A DNA stretch of 64,000 nucleotides. Source: Prosopocoilus inquinatus (taxonomy: Eukaryota > Arthropoda > Insecta > Coleoptera > Lucanidae). The notes beneath the pieces are model-generated. The model was not told the DNA's origin. It saw only the letters and a list, made by a program, of their open reading frames with translations, and searched no databases. The stretch covers positions 42,862,001 to 42,926,000 of the forward strand of contig CM069870.1 in NCBI GenBank assembly GCA_036172665.1. The letters run 5' to 3'. Below, in pieces: positions 1-10,218 of this stretch. A program made the translations under genes and the position numbers. Position 1 is the first letter of the stretch. Each line of letters begins with the position of its first letter.

Positions 1-1998
1 ACAACACGCATTAGCGTTGTTCCTGTGATGTATCTAATCGATCCTTACTTATCTATCATGTTATTTGACGTTTGGATGGACTCCAGTAACCCTGACGTGA
101 GATACGAAGTTCTCGGGCGCAGCAGAACCTGGAAATAGTTTTAAACGAAACAGCGCGCATTAGCGTTGTTCCTGTACTGTATCTAATCGCTCCTTACTCA
201 TCTATCATGTTATTTGGCGTTTCGATGGACTCCAGTAACTTAGATGTGAGATACGAAGTTCTCGGACGCAGCTGAAGCTAGAAATAGTTTTAAACGAAAC
301 AAAACGCATTAGCGTTGTTCCTGTGATGTATCTAATCGATCCTTACTCATCTATCATGTTATTTGACGTTTCGATGGACTCCAGTAACTCTGATGTGAGA
401 TACAAAGTTTTTGGACGCAGCAGAAGCTGGAAATAGTTTGAAACGAAACAACACGTATTTTCGTTGTTCCTGTGCTGTATCTAATCGATCCTTACTCATA
501 TATCATGTTATTTGGCGTTTCGATGGACTCCAGTAGCTCTGATGTGAGATACGACGTTTTCGGACGCAGCAGAAGCTGGAAATAGTTTTAAACGAAACAA
601 CACGCATTAGCGTTGTTCCTGTGATGTATCTAATCGATCCTTACTCATCTATCATGTTATTTGGCGTTTCGATGGAATCCAGTAACTCTGATGTGAGATA
701 CAAAGTTTTTGGACGCAGCAGAAGCTGGAAATAGTTTAGAATGAAACAGCACGTATTAGCGTTGTTCCTGTGATGTATCTAATCGATCCTTACTCATCTA
801 TCATGTTATTTGGCGTTTCGATGGACTCCAGTAACTTTGATGTGAGATACGAAGTTCTCGGACGCAGCTGAAGCTAGAAATAGTTTTAAACGAAACAACA
901 CGCATTAGCGTTGTTACTGTGATGTATCTAATCGATCCTTACTTATCTATCATGTTATTTGACGTTTGGATGGACCCCAGTAAGTCTGATGTGAGATACA
1001 AAGTTTTTGGACGCAGCAGGAGCTGGAAATAGTTTTAAACGAAACAACACGTATTAGCGTTGTTCCTGTGCTGTATCTAATCGATCCTTACTCATCTATC
1101 ATGTTATTTGACGTTTCGATGGACTCCAGTAACTCTAATGTGAGATACGAAATTTTCGGACGCAGCAGAAGCTGGAAATAGTTTTAAACGAAACAACACG
1201 TATTAGCGTTGTTCCTGTGATGTATCTAATCGATCCTTACTCATCTATCATGTTATTTGACGTTTGGATGGACTCCAGTAACTCTGATGTGAGATACAAA
1301 TTTTTTGGACGCAGCAGAAGCTGGAAATAGTTTTGAACAAAACAACACGTATTAGGGTTGTTCCTGTGATGTATCTAATCGATCCTTACTCATCTATCAT
1401 GTTATTTGGCGTTTCGATGGACTCCAGTAGCTCTGATGTGAGATACGACGTTTTCGGACGCAGCAGAAGCTGGAAATAGTTTTAAACGAAACAACACGTA
1501 TTAGCGTTGTTCCTGTGATGTATCTAATCGATCCTTACTCATCTATCATGTTATTTGACGTTTCGATGGACTCCAGTAACTCTAATGTGAGATACGAAAT
1601 TTTCGGACGCAGCAGAAGCTGGAAATAGTTTTAAACGAAACAACACGCATTAGCGTTGTTCCTGTGATGTATCTAATCGATCCTTACTTATCTATCATGT
1701 TATTTGACGTTTGGATGGACTCCAGTAACCCTGACGTGATATACGAAGTTCTCGGACGCAGCAGAAGCTGGAAATAATTTTAAACGAAACAACACGTATT
1801 AGCGTTGTTCCTGTGATGTATCTAATCGATCCTTACTCATCTATCATGTTATTTGACGTTTGGATGGACTCCAGTAACTCTGATGTGAGATACAAAGTTT
1901 TTGGACGCAGCAGAAGCTGGAAATAGTTTTGAACGAAACAACACGTATTAGCGTTGTTCCTGTGATGTATCTAATCGATCCTTACTTAGCTACTATGT
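1..1998. repeat. 149-bp satellite array, 5' flank of the mariner insertion
   Basis: About 13 head-to-tail copies of the 149-bp monomer fill this stretch. Each monomer can be recognised by 'gaaacaacacg', 'cctgtgatgtatctaatcg', 'atgttattt', 'gatggactccag' and 'ctggaaatag' in that order. Stops in the frames and a period that is not a multiple of 3 rule out a long coding region. Variant classes alternate (A, E, G, D, B). From about 1.3 kb to the transposon it is colinear with 41.55-42.25 kb at an offset of 40247, sharing rare variants such as 'attagggttg' (1351, 41601) and 'gtgatatacg' (near 1740, 41987). Farther upstream the offset to the 40-41 kb region changes by whole monomers, so that part is a mosaic. 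No gene is seen here. Confidence 0.96.
594..619. other. Dyad symmetry at the start of each monomer (example copy)
   Basis: Monomer bases 1-26 form an imperfect inverted repeat. The left arm 'gaaacaac(ac)gc' and the right arm 'gcgttgttcc' pair around the loop 'atta', with one mismatch and a two-base bulge. The example here is from one monomer, and nearly every monomer has it. The common C-to-T change at monomer base 12 ('cgcatt' to 'cgtatt') turns the closing pair into a wobble in about half of the copies. A cruciform or a protein-binding role is possible but not shown. Confidence 0.5.
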
Positions 1999-2000
1999 TA
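1999..2000. repeat. TA target-site duplication, left copy
   Basis: This TA immediately precedes the left terminus. It corresponds to positions 65-66 of the 149-bp monomer, inside 'atgttatttg'. The partner TA is at 3304-3305, and the unoccupied equivalent is the single TA at 42246-42247. Confidence 0.92.
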
Positions 2001-2034
2001 AAGTGTGTCCCAAAATTTACGCAAGATTTGAATT
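2001..2034 (+). repeat. Left inverted terminal repeat of the mariner element
   Basis: The left terminus starts 'aagtgtgtccc' and continues through 'aaaatttacgcaa' and 'atttgaatt'. It pairs with 3271-3303 in inverted orientation. The two ends differ by a one-base indel and one substitution at the tip ('aagtgtg' against 'agggtg'), and by G against C at base 2025 (opposite 3280). The internal 'gtgtcccaaaatttacgcaa' is identical in both. By analogy with mariner elements, this is where the transposase helix-turn-helix domains would bind. Confidence 0.93.
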
Positions 2035-2113
2035 TGCTGCCATTTGTGCAGTAAAGTGTTGGCAACCCTGAAAAATAAACAGTTTAACAGCTGACAGTCT
2101 AGGGTTAGTAAAA
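2035..2113 (+). promoter_or_regulatory. 5' untranslated and presumed promoter region of the transposase
   Basis: These 79 bp separate the left terminus from the start codon. They contain AT-rich stretches such as 'aaaaataaac' (2070-2079), but no convincing TATA box with an initiator. Any promoter must lie here or in the terminal repeat unless transcription reads in from the satellite. The role is inferred from position only. Confidence 0.4.
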
Positions 2114-3199
2114 ATGGAGCGTTACACGACAGAACAACGTGTTTTTATTGTTGAAGAATATCTCAAAAATAATGAAAGTTTGGCGGCCACAGTTCGAAAA
2201 TTTCGTACAAAATATGGTCGGAATGTTCATTTAACTTCGTCAACTGTGAAGAGAGTAATTGAAAAATTCAGGAAGACTGGATCTACTGGTGATGCTAAAC
2301 ATTCTGGTCGTCCAAAAACAAGCCGTTCAGATGTCAATATCGAAGCAGTGCGTGACAGTGTTGGTGAAAACCCAAGAACATCAATTCGACGACGTGGACA
2401 AGAACTGCAAATTTCAAGAAGCTCTCTACAGCGTATACTCACTAAAGATCTGCGGCTCCATGCCTACAAAGTTCAATTAACACAAGAACTTAAGCCTAAT
2501 GACCATGCCCAGCGAAGAGAGTTTGTTGAATGGATTATCGAACATCAACAAATGGACCCTGATTTTTCGAAAAAAATCATCCTAAGCGACGAAGCACATT
2601 TTCACCTTGATGGCTTTGTTAATCGACAAAATTGCCGCATTTGGGGTTCAGAGAACCCACATGTGATTGTCGAAAAAAAAATGCATCCAAAACGTGTCAC
2701 TGTTTGGTGTGGATTTTGGGCTGGAGGCATTATTGGACCATACTTCTTCGAAAATGAGGCTGGTCAAGCAGTGACTGTTACTGGTACTCGATATCGCGAC
2801 ATGATAAGAGAGTTCTTTCTCCCTCAATTGGATGATATTGATGTGGAGAACATGTGGTTTCAACAAGACGGTGCCACATGCCATACAGCCCGTGAAATAA
2901 TCCAATTACTGAATGAGACATTTCCTGGTCGTGTTCTCTCTCGTTTCGGTGATCAGAATTGGCCCCCTAGATCATGCGATTTAACACCATTGGATTTCTT
3001 TTTATGGGGTTATTTGAAATCTAAGGTGTACGCCAACAAGCCCACAACAATCCGTGCGTTGAAGGAGGAAATTCAACGCTGCATTACTGAAATTGGGCCA
3101 CATTTATGCACAATTGTCATGGAAAATTTCGACAAAAGAGTGCGTATGTGCCAGCAAAGCCGTGGTGGGCATTTGCCCGATGTGTTATTTCATACATAA
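2114..3199 (+). CDS. Mariner-type transposase, DD41D (rosa-like), intact
   Basis: The 361-residue protein is predicted to bind the element's terminal repeats and carry out cut-and-paste transposition into TA sites in the nucleus. Residues 7-51 look like the first helix-turn-helix. G65-R66-P67-K68 resembles the GRPR/AT-hook-like linker of mariner transposases, and a second helix-turn-helix follows at about 72-113. The RNase-H-like catalytic core shows D159 in 'LSDEAHF', D252 in 'WFQQDGA' and D294 in 'SCDLTPLDFFLWGY'. There are 92 residues between the first two acidic residues and 41 between the last two. Aligning D294 with the last catalytic Asp of Mos1 (the D of 'LAPSD') gives DD41D, the spacing known from rosa-type elements. 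If D289 were the third residue instead, the spacing would be 36. The start sits in 'aaaaatgg', a good eukaryotic context. The length is close to that of related mariner transposases (Mos1 has 345 residues). No frameshift or internal stop is present, so it may encode active enzyme. The family assignment comes from motif recognition, not a database search. Confidence 0.95.
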   Translation: MERYTTEQRVFIVEEYLKNNESLAATVRKFRTKYGRNVHLTSSTVKRVIEKFRKTGSTGDAKHSGRPKTSRSDVNIEAVRDSVGENPRTSIRRRGQELQISRSSLQRILTKDLRLHAYKVQLTQELKPNDHAQRREFVEWIIEHQQMDPDFSKKIILSDEAHFHLDGFVNRQNCRIWGSENPHVIVEKKMHPKRVTVWCGFWAGGIIGPYFFENEAGQAVTVTGTRYRDMIREFFLPQLDDIDVENMWFQQDGATCHTAREIIQLLNETFPGRVLSRFGDQNWPPRSCDLTPLDFFLWGYLKSKVYANKPTTIRALKEEIQRCITEIGPHLCTIVMENFDKRVRMCQQSRGGHLPDVLFHT

Positions 3200-3250
3200 C
3201 CCTATTGTGTGTACTTTATGATTCATTAAAAAAATAATAATTTAAAGAAA

Positions 3251-3256
3251 AATAAA
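3251..3256 (+). terminator. Putative polyadenylation signal of the transposase mRNA
   Basis: A canonical AATAAA lies 52 bp after the stop codon and is followed at once by the T/G-rich 'tgtgttttat'. Both are inside the element, just before the right terminal repeat, so the transposon seems to carry its own 3'-end signal. This is a sequence-motif call only. Confidence 0.55.
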
Positions 3257-3270
3257 TGTGTTTTATATTT

Positions 3271-3303
3271 AATTCAAATGTTGCGTAAATTTTGGGACAC
3301 CCT
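3271..3303 (-). repeat. Right inverted terminal repeat of the mariner element
   Basis: This is the reverse complement of the left terminus, running from 'aattcaaatg' to 'gggacaccct' on the + strand and followed directly by the duplicated TA at 3304-3305. It is one base shorter than the left end. Both ends keep the same inner block, which is consistent with a mobilisable element. Confidence 0.93.
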
Positions 3304-3305
3304 TA
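3304..3305. repeat. TA target-site duplication, right copy
   Basis: This TA follows the right terminus. From 3306 the satellite continues 'tttgacgtttgg' in exact register with the monomer cut at 2000. Confidence 0.92.
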
Positions 3306-4471
3306 TTTGACGTTTGGATGGACTCCAGTAACCCTGAAGTGAGATACGAAGTTCTCGGACGCAGCAGAAGCTGGAAATAGTTTTAAACGAAACAACACGT
3401 ATTAGCGTTGATCCTGTGATGTATCTAATCGATCCTTACTCATCTATCATGTTATTTGACGTTTGGATGGACTCCAGTAACTCTGATGTGAGATACAAAG
3501 TTTTTGGACGCAGCAGAACCTGGAAATAGTTTTAAACGAAACAACACGCATCAGCGTTGTTCCTGTGATGTATCTAATCGATCCTTACTCATCTATCATG
3601 TTATTTGGCGTTTCGATGGACTCCAGAAGCTCTGATGTGAGATACGACGTTTTCTGAGGCAGCAGAAGCTGGAAATACTTTTAAACGAAACAACACGCAT
3701 TAGCGTTGTTCCTGTGATGTATCTAATCGATCCTTATTCATCTATCATGTTATTTGACGTTTCGATGGACTCCAGTAACTCTAATGTGAAAAACGAAATT
3801 TTCGGACGCAGCAGAAGCTGGAAATAGTTTTAAACGAAACAACACGCATTAGCGTTGTTCCTGTGATGTATCTAATCGATCCTTACTTATCTATCATGTT
3901 ATTTGGCGTTTCGATGGACTCCAGTAAATTAGATGTGATACGAAGTTCTCGGACACAGCAGAACCTGGAAATAGTTTTAAACGAAACAACGCGCATTAGC
4001 GTTGTTCCTGTGATGTATCTAATCGATCCTTACTCATCTATCATGTTATTTGGCGTTTCGATGGACTCCAGTAAATTAGATGTGAGATACGAAGTTCTCG
4101 GACGCAGCTGAAGCTATAAATAGTTTTAAACGAAACAACACGCATTAGCGTTGTTCCTGTGATGTATCTAATCGATCCTTACTCATCTATCATGTTATTT
4201 GACGTTTCGATGGACTCCAGTAACTCTAATGTGAGAAACGAAATTTTCGGACGCAGCAGAAGCTGGAAATAGTTTTAAACGAAACAACACGTATTAGCGT
4301 TGTTCCTGTGATGTATCTAATCGATCCTTACTCATCTATCATGTTATTTGGCGTTTCGATGGAATCCAGTAACTTTGATGTGAGATACGAAGTTCTCGGA
4401 CGCAGCTGAAGCTGGAAATAGTTTTAAATGAAACAACACGTATTAGCGTTGTTCCTGTGATGAATCTAATC
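3306..4471. repeat. 149-bp satellite array, 3' flank of the mariner insertion
   Basis: About eight monomers continue the register broken by the transposon. This block is colinear with 42248-43415 at an offset of 38942, moving to 38944 after a 2-bp deletion near 3938 ('gatgtgatacg' where others read 'gatgtgagatacg'). Shared rare variants include 'cctgaagtgag', 'cgcatcagcg', 'ttttctgaggcagc', 'ccagtaaattag' and 'agctataaatag'. Several substitutions separate the two copies, for example 'tgatcctg' at 3409 against 'tgattctg', and 'aacgaaat' against 'aacaaaat'. This pair is therefore visibly older than the macro-repeat copies downstream. No gene is seen. Confidence 0.95.
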
Positions 4472-7400
4472 GATCCTTACTCATCTATCATGTTATTTGA
4501 CGTTTGGATGGACTCCAGTAACTCTGATGTGAGATACAAAGTTTTTGGACGCAGCAGAAGCTGGAAATAGTTTTGAACGAAACAACACGTATTAGCGTTG
4601 TTCCTGTGATGTATCTAATCGATCCTTACTCATCTATCATGTTATTTGGCGTTTCGATGGACTCCAGTAGCTCTGATGTGAGATACGACGTTTTCGGACG
4701 CAGCAGAAGCTGGAAATAGTTTTAAACGAAACAACACGTATTAGCGTTGTTCCTGTGATGTATCTAATCGATCCTTACTTAGCTACTATGTTATTTGACG
4801 TTTGGATGGACTCCAGTAACTCTAATGTGAGATACGAAATTTTCGGACGCAGCAGAAGCTGGAAATAGTTTTAAACGAAACAACACGCATTAGCGTTGTT
4901 CCTGTGATGTATCTAATCGATCCTTACTTATCTATCATGTTATTTGACGTTTGGATGGACGCCAGTAACCCTGACGTGAGATACGAAGTTCTCGGAAGCA
5001 GCAGAACCTGGAAATAGTTTTAAACGAAACAACGCGCATTAGCGTTGTTCCTGTGATGTATCTAATCGCTCCTTACTCATCTATCATGTTATTTGGCGTT
5101 TCGATGGACTCCAGTAACTTAGATGTGAGATACGAAGTTCTCGGACGCAGCTGAAGCTAGAAATAGTTTTAAACGAAACAACACGCATTAGTGTTGTTCC
5201 TGTGATGTATCTAATCGATCCTTACTCATCTATCATGTTATTTGACGTTTCGATGGACTCCAGTAACTCTAATGTGAGAAACGAAATTTTCGGACGCAGC
5301 AGAAGCTGGAAATAGTTTTAAACGAAACAACACGCATTAGCGTTGTTCCTGTGATGTATCTAATCGATCCTTACTCATCTATCATGTTATTCGGCGTTTC
5401 GATGGACTCCAGTAACTTTGATGTGAGATACGAAGTTCTCGGACGCAGCTGAAGCTAGAAATAGTTTTAAACGAAACAACACGCATTAGCGTTGTTACTG
5501 TGATGTATCTAATCGATCCTTACTTATCTATCATGTTATTTGACGTTTGGATGGACTCCAGTAAGTCTGATGTGAGATACAAAGTTTTTGGACGCAGCAG
5601 GAGCTGGAAATACTTTTAAACGAAACAACACGTATTAGCGTTGTTCCTGTGCTGTATCTAATCGATCCTTACTCATATATCATGTTATTTGGCGTTTCGA
5701 TGGACTCCAGTAGCTCTGATGTGAGATACGACGTTTTCAGACGCAGCAGAAGCTGGAAATAGTTTTAAACGAAACAACACGTATTAGCGTTGTTCCTGTG
5801 ATGTATCTAATCGATCCTTACTCATCTATCATGTTATTTGACGTTTGGATGGACTCCAGTAACTCTAATGTGAGATACGAAATTTTCGGACGCAGCAGAA
5901 GCTGGAAATAGTTTTAAACGAAACAACACGCATTAGCGTTGTTCCTGTGATGTATCTAATCGATCCTTACTTATCTATCATGTTATTTGACGTTTGGATG
6001 GACTCCAGTAATCCTGACGTGAGATACGAAGTTCTCGGACGCAGCAGAAGCTGGAAATAGTTTTAAACGAAACAATACGTATTAGCGTTGTTCCTGTGAT
6101 GTATCTAATCGATCCTTACTCATCTATCATGTTATTTGACGTTTCGATGGACTCCAGTAACTCTAATGTGAGAAACGAAATTTTCGGACGCAGCAGAAGC
6201 TGGAAATAGTTTTAAACGAAACAACACGTATTAGCGTTGTTCCTGTGATGTATCTAATCGATCCTTACTCATCTATCATGTTATTTGGCGTTTCGATGGA
6301 CTCCAGTAGCTCTGATGTGAGATACGACGTTTTCGGACGCAGCAGAAGCTGGAAATAGTTTTAAACGAAACAACACGCATTAGCGTTGTTCCTGTGATGT
6401 ATCTAATCGATCCTTACTTATCTATCATGTTATTTGACGTTTGGATGGACTCCAGTAACCCTGACGTGAGATACGAAGTTCTCGGACGCAGCAGAACCTG
6501 GAAATAGATTTAAACGAAACAGCGCGCATTAGCGTTGTTCCTGTACTGTATCTAATCGCTCCTTACTCATCTATCATGTTATTTGACGTTTCGATGGAAT
6601 CCAGTAACTCTGATATGAGATACAAAGTTTTTGGACGCAGCAGAAGCTGGAAATAGTTTTGAATGAAACAACACGTATTAGCGTTGTTCCTGTGATGTAT
6701 CTAATCGATCCTTACTCATCTATCATGTTATTTGGCGTTTCGATGGACTCCAGTAACTTTGATGTGAGATACGAAGTTCTCGGACGCAGCTGAAGCTAGA
6801 AATAGTTTTAAACGAAACAACACGCATTAGCGTTGTTACTGTGATGTATCTAATCGATCCTTACTTATCTATCATGTTATTTGACGTTTGGATGGACCCC
6901 AGTAAGTCTGATGTGAGATACAAAGTTTTTGGACGCAGCAGGAGCTGGAAATAGTTTTAAACGAAACAACACGTATTAGCGTTGTTCCTGTGCTGTATCT
7001 AATCGATCCTTACTCATCTATCATGTTATTTGACGTTTCGATGGACTCCAGTAACTTAGATGTGAGATACGAAGTTCTCGGACGCAGCTGAAGCTAGAAA
7101 TAGTTTTAAACGAAACAACACGCATTAGTGTTGTTCCTGTGATGTATCTAATCGATCCTTACTCATCTATCATGTTATTTGACGTTTCGATGGACTCCAG
7201 TAACTCTAATGTGAGAAACGAAATTTTCGGACGCAGCAGAAGCTGGAAATAGTTTTAAACGAAACAACACGCATTAGCGTTGTTCCTGTGATGTATCTAA
7301 TCGATCCTTACTCATCTATCATGTTATTCGGCGTTTCGATGGACTCCAGTAACTTTGATGTGAGATACGAAGTTCTCGGACGCAGCTGAAGCTAGAAATA

Positions 7401-10218
7401 GTTATAAACGAAACAACACGCATTAGCGTTGTTACTGTGATGTATCTAATCGATCCTTACTTATCTATCATGTTATTTGACGTTTGGATGGACTCCAGTA
7501 AGTCTGATGTGAGATACAAAGTTTTTGGACGCAGCAGGAGCTGGAAATACTTTTAAACGAAACAACACGTATTAGCGTTGTTCCTGTGCTGTATCTAATC
7601 GATCCTTACTCATATATCATGTTATTTGGCGTTTCGATGGACTCCAGTAGCTCTGATGTGAGATACGACGTTTTCAGACGCAGCAGAAGCTGGAAATAGT
7701 TTTAAACGAAACAACACGTATTAGCGTTGTTCCTGTGATGTATCTAATCGATCCTTACTCATCTATCATGTTATTTGACGTTTGGATGGACTCCAGTAAC
7801 TCTAATGTGAGATACGAAATTTTCGGACGCAGCAGAAGCTGGAAATAGTTTTAAACGAAACAACACGCATTAGCGTTGTTCCTGTGATGTATCTAATCGA
7901 TCCTTACTTATCTATCATGTTATTTGACGTTTGGATGGACTCCAGTAATCCTGACGTGAGATACGAAGTTCTCGGACGCAGCAGAAGCTGGAAATAGTTT
8001 TAAACGAAACAATACGTATTAGCGTTGTTCCTGTGATGTATCTAATCGATCCTTACTCATCTATCATGTTATTTGACGTTTCGATGGACTCCAGTAACTC
8101 TAATGTGAGAAACGAAATTTTCGGACGCAGCAGAAGCTGGAAATAGTTTTAAACGAAACAACACGTATTAGCGTTGTTCCTGTGATGTATCTAATCGATC
8201 CTTACTCATCTATCATGTTATTTGGCGTTTCGATGGACTCCAGTAGCTCTGATGTGAGATACGACGTTTTCGGACGCAGCAGAAGCTGGAAATAGTTTTA
8301 AACGAAACAACACGCATTAGCGTTGTTCCTGTGATGTATCTAATCGATCCTTACTTATCTATCATGTTATTTGACGTTTGGATGGACTCCAGTAACCCTG
8401 ACGTGAGATACGAAGTTCTCGGACGCAGCAGAACCTGGAAATAGATTTAAACGAAACAGCGCGCATTAGCGTTGTTCCTGTACTGTATCTAATCGCTCCT
8501 TACTCATCTATCATGTTATTTGACGTTTCGATGGAATCCAGTAACTCTGATATGAGATACAAAGTTTTTGGACGCAGCAGAAGCTGGAAATAGTTTTGAA
8601 TGAAACAACACGTATTAGCGTTGTTCCTGTGATGTATCTAATCGATCCTTACTCATCTATCATGTTATTTGACGTTTGGATGGACTCCAGTAACTCTGAT
8701 GTGAGATACAAAGTTTTTGGACGCAGCAGAAGCTGGAAATAGTTTTGAACGAAACAACACGTATTAGCGTTGTTCCTGTGATGTATCTAATCGATCCTTA
8801 CTCATCTATCATGTTATTTGGCGTTTCGATGGACTCCAGTAGCTCTGATGTGAGATACGACGTTTTCGGACGCAGCAGAAGCTGGAAATAGTTTTAAACG
8901 AAACAACACGTATTAGCGTTGTTCCTGTGATGTATCTAATCGATCCTTACTTAGCTACTATGTTATTTGACGTTTGGATGGACTCCAGTAACTCTAATGT
9001 GAGATACGAAATTTTCGGACGCAGCAGAAGCTGGAAATAGTTTTAAACGAAACAACACGCATTAGCGTTGTTCCTGTGATGTATCTAATCGATCCTTACT
9101 TATCTATCATGTTATTTGACGTTTGGATGGACGCCAGTAACCCTGACGTGAGATACGAAGTTCTCGGAAGCAGCAGAACCTGGAAATAGTTTTAAACGAA
9201 ACAACGCGCATTAGCGTTGTTCCTGTGATGTATCTAATCGCTCCTTACTCATCTATCATGTTATTTGGCGTTTCGATGGACTCCAGTAACTTAGATGTGA
9301 GATACGAAGTTCTCGGACGCAGCTGAAGCTAGAAATAGTTTTAAACGAAACAACACGCATTAGTGTTGTTCCTGTGATGTATCTAATCGATCCTTACTCA
9401 TCTATCATGTTATTTGACGTTTCGATGGACTCCAGTAACTCTAATGTGAGAAACGAAATTTTCGGACGCAGCAGAAGCTGGAAATAGTTTTAAACGAAAC
9501 AACACGCATTAGCGTTGTTCCTGTGATGTATCTAATCGATCCTTACTCATCTATCATGTTATTCGGCGTTTCGATGGACTCCAGTAACTTTGATGTGAGA
9601 TACGAAGTTCTCGGACGCAGCTGAAGCTAGAAATAGTTTTAAACGAAACAACACGCATTAGCGTTGTTACTGTGATGTATCTAATCGATCCTTACTTATC
9701 TATCATGTTATTTGACGTTTGGATGGACTCCAGTAAGTCTGATGTGAGATACAAAGTTTTTGGACGCAGCAGGAGCTGGAAATACTTTTAAACGAAACAA
9801 CACGTATTAGCGTTGTTCCTGTGCTGTATCTAATCGATCCTTACTCATATATCATGTTATTTGGCGTTTCGATGGACTCCAGTAGCTCTGATGTGAGATA
9901 CGACGTTTTCAGACGCAGCAGAAGCTGGAAATAGTTTTAAACGAAACAACACGTATTAGCGTTGTTCCTGTGATGTATCTAATCGATCCTTACTCATCTA
10001 TCATGTTATTTGACGTTTGGATGGACTCCAGTAACTCTAATGTGAGATACGAAATTTTCGGACGCAGCAGAAGCTGGAAATAGTTTTAAACGAAACAACA
10101 CGCATTAGCGTTGTTCCTGTGATGTATCTAATCGATCCTTACTTATCTATCATGTTATTTGACGTTTGGATGGACTCCAGTAATCCTGACGTGAGATACG
10201 AAGTTCTCGGACGCAGCA
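4472..10218. repeat. Satellite: 28-monomer tandem duplication built on a 13-monomer HOR
   Basis: The stretch 4472-6046 recurs at 8644-10218, an offset of 4172 bp or exactly 28 monomers. A tell-tale is the rare 'ctcggaagcagc' at 4991 and 9163. Inside it, 5099-6732 recurs at 7036-8669 with an offset of 1937 bp (13 monomers), tagged by 'aaatagattt' (6507, 8444) and by 'gttattcggcg' (5391, 7328; next at 9563 after 15 monomers). One substitution separates the 13-mer copies ('gttttaaac' against 'gttataaac' near 7404). All monomers point the same way. There is no gene. Confidence 0.9.

Larger units (their letters stand above)
2001..3303 (+). mobile_element. Complete rosa-like (DD41D) mariner transposon
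   Basis: This 1303-bp element interrupts a satellite monomer. It has inverted terminal repeats of 34 bp (2001-2034) and 33 bp (3271-3303) and a single intact transposase gene between them. It is flanked by TA on both sides (1999-2000 and 3304-3305), the target duplication made by Tc1/mariner transposases. Removing the element and one TA restores a normal monomer ('tactatgtta' followed by 'tttgacgtttgg'), and that uninterrupted sequence exists at 42236-42250. Overall length is normal for mariner-like elements. Intact termini, an intact reading frame and a clean empty site indicate a young, possibly autonomous copy. It is the only non-satellite DNA in the window. Confidence 0.96.

Noticed and set aside
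100..125. Possible CENP-B box near 'cgaaattttcgg' or 'gaagttctcgg' in the monomer
   Set aside because: The required spacing and the 'CGGG' end of the CENP-B box are not present in the consensus or in the classes inspected.
2095..2110. Telomere-like 'agggttag' just before the transposase start
   Set aside because: It is a single occurrence inside the transposon with no tandem repetition.
2227..2905. Short open frames on either strand inside the transposase gene (2227-2442 minus, 2259-2480 plus, 2648-2905 minus)
   Set aside because: They overlap the transposase in other frames, show no recognisable domain, and the transposase itself is complete and well conserved in motif order.
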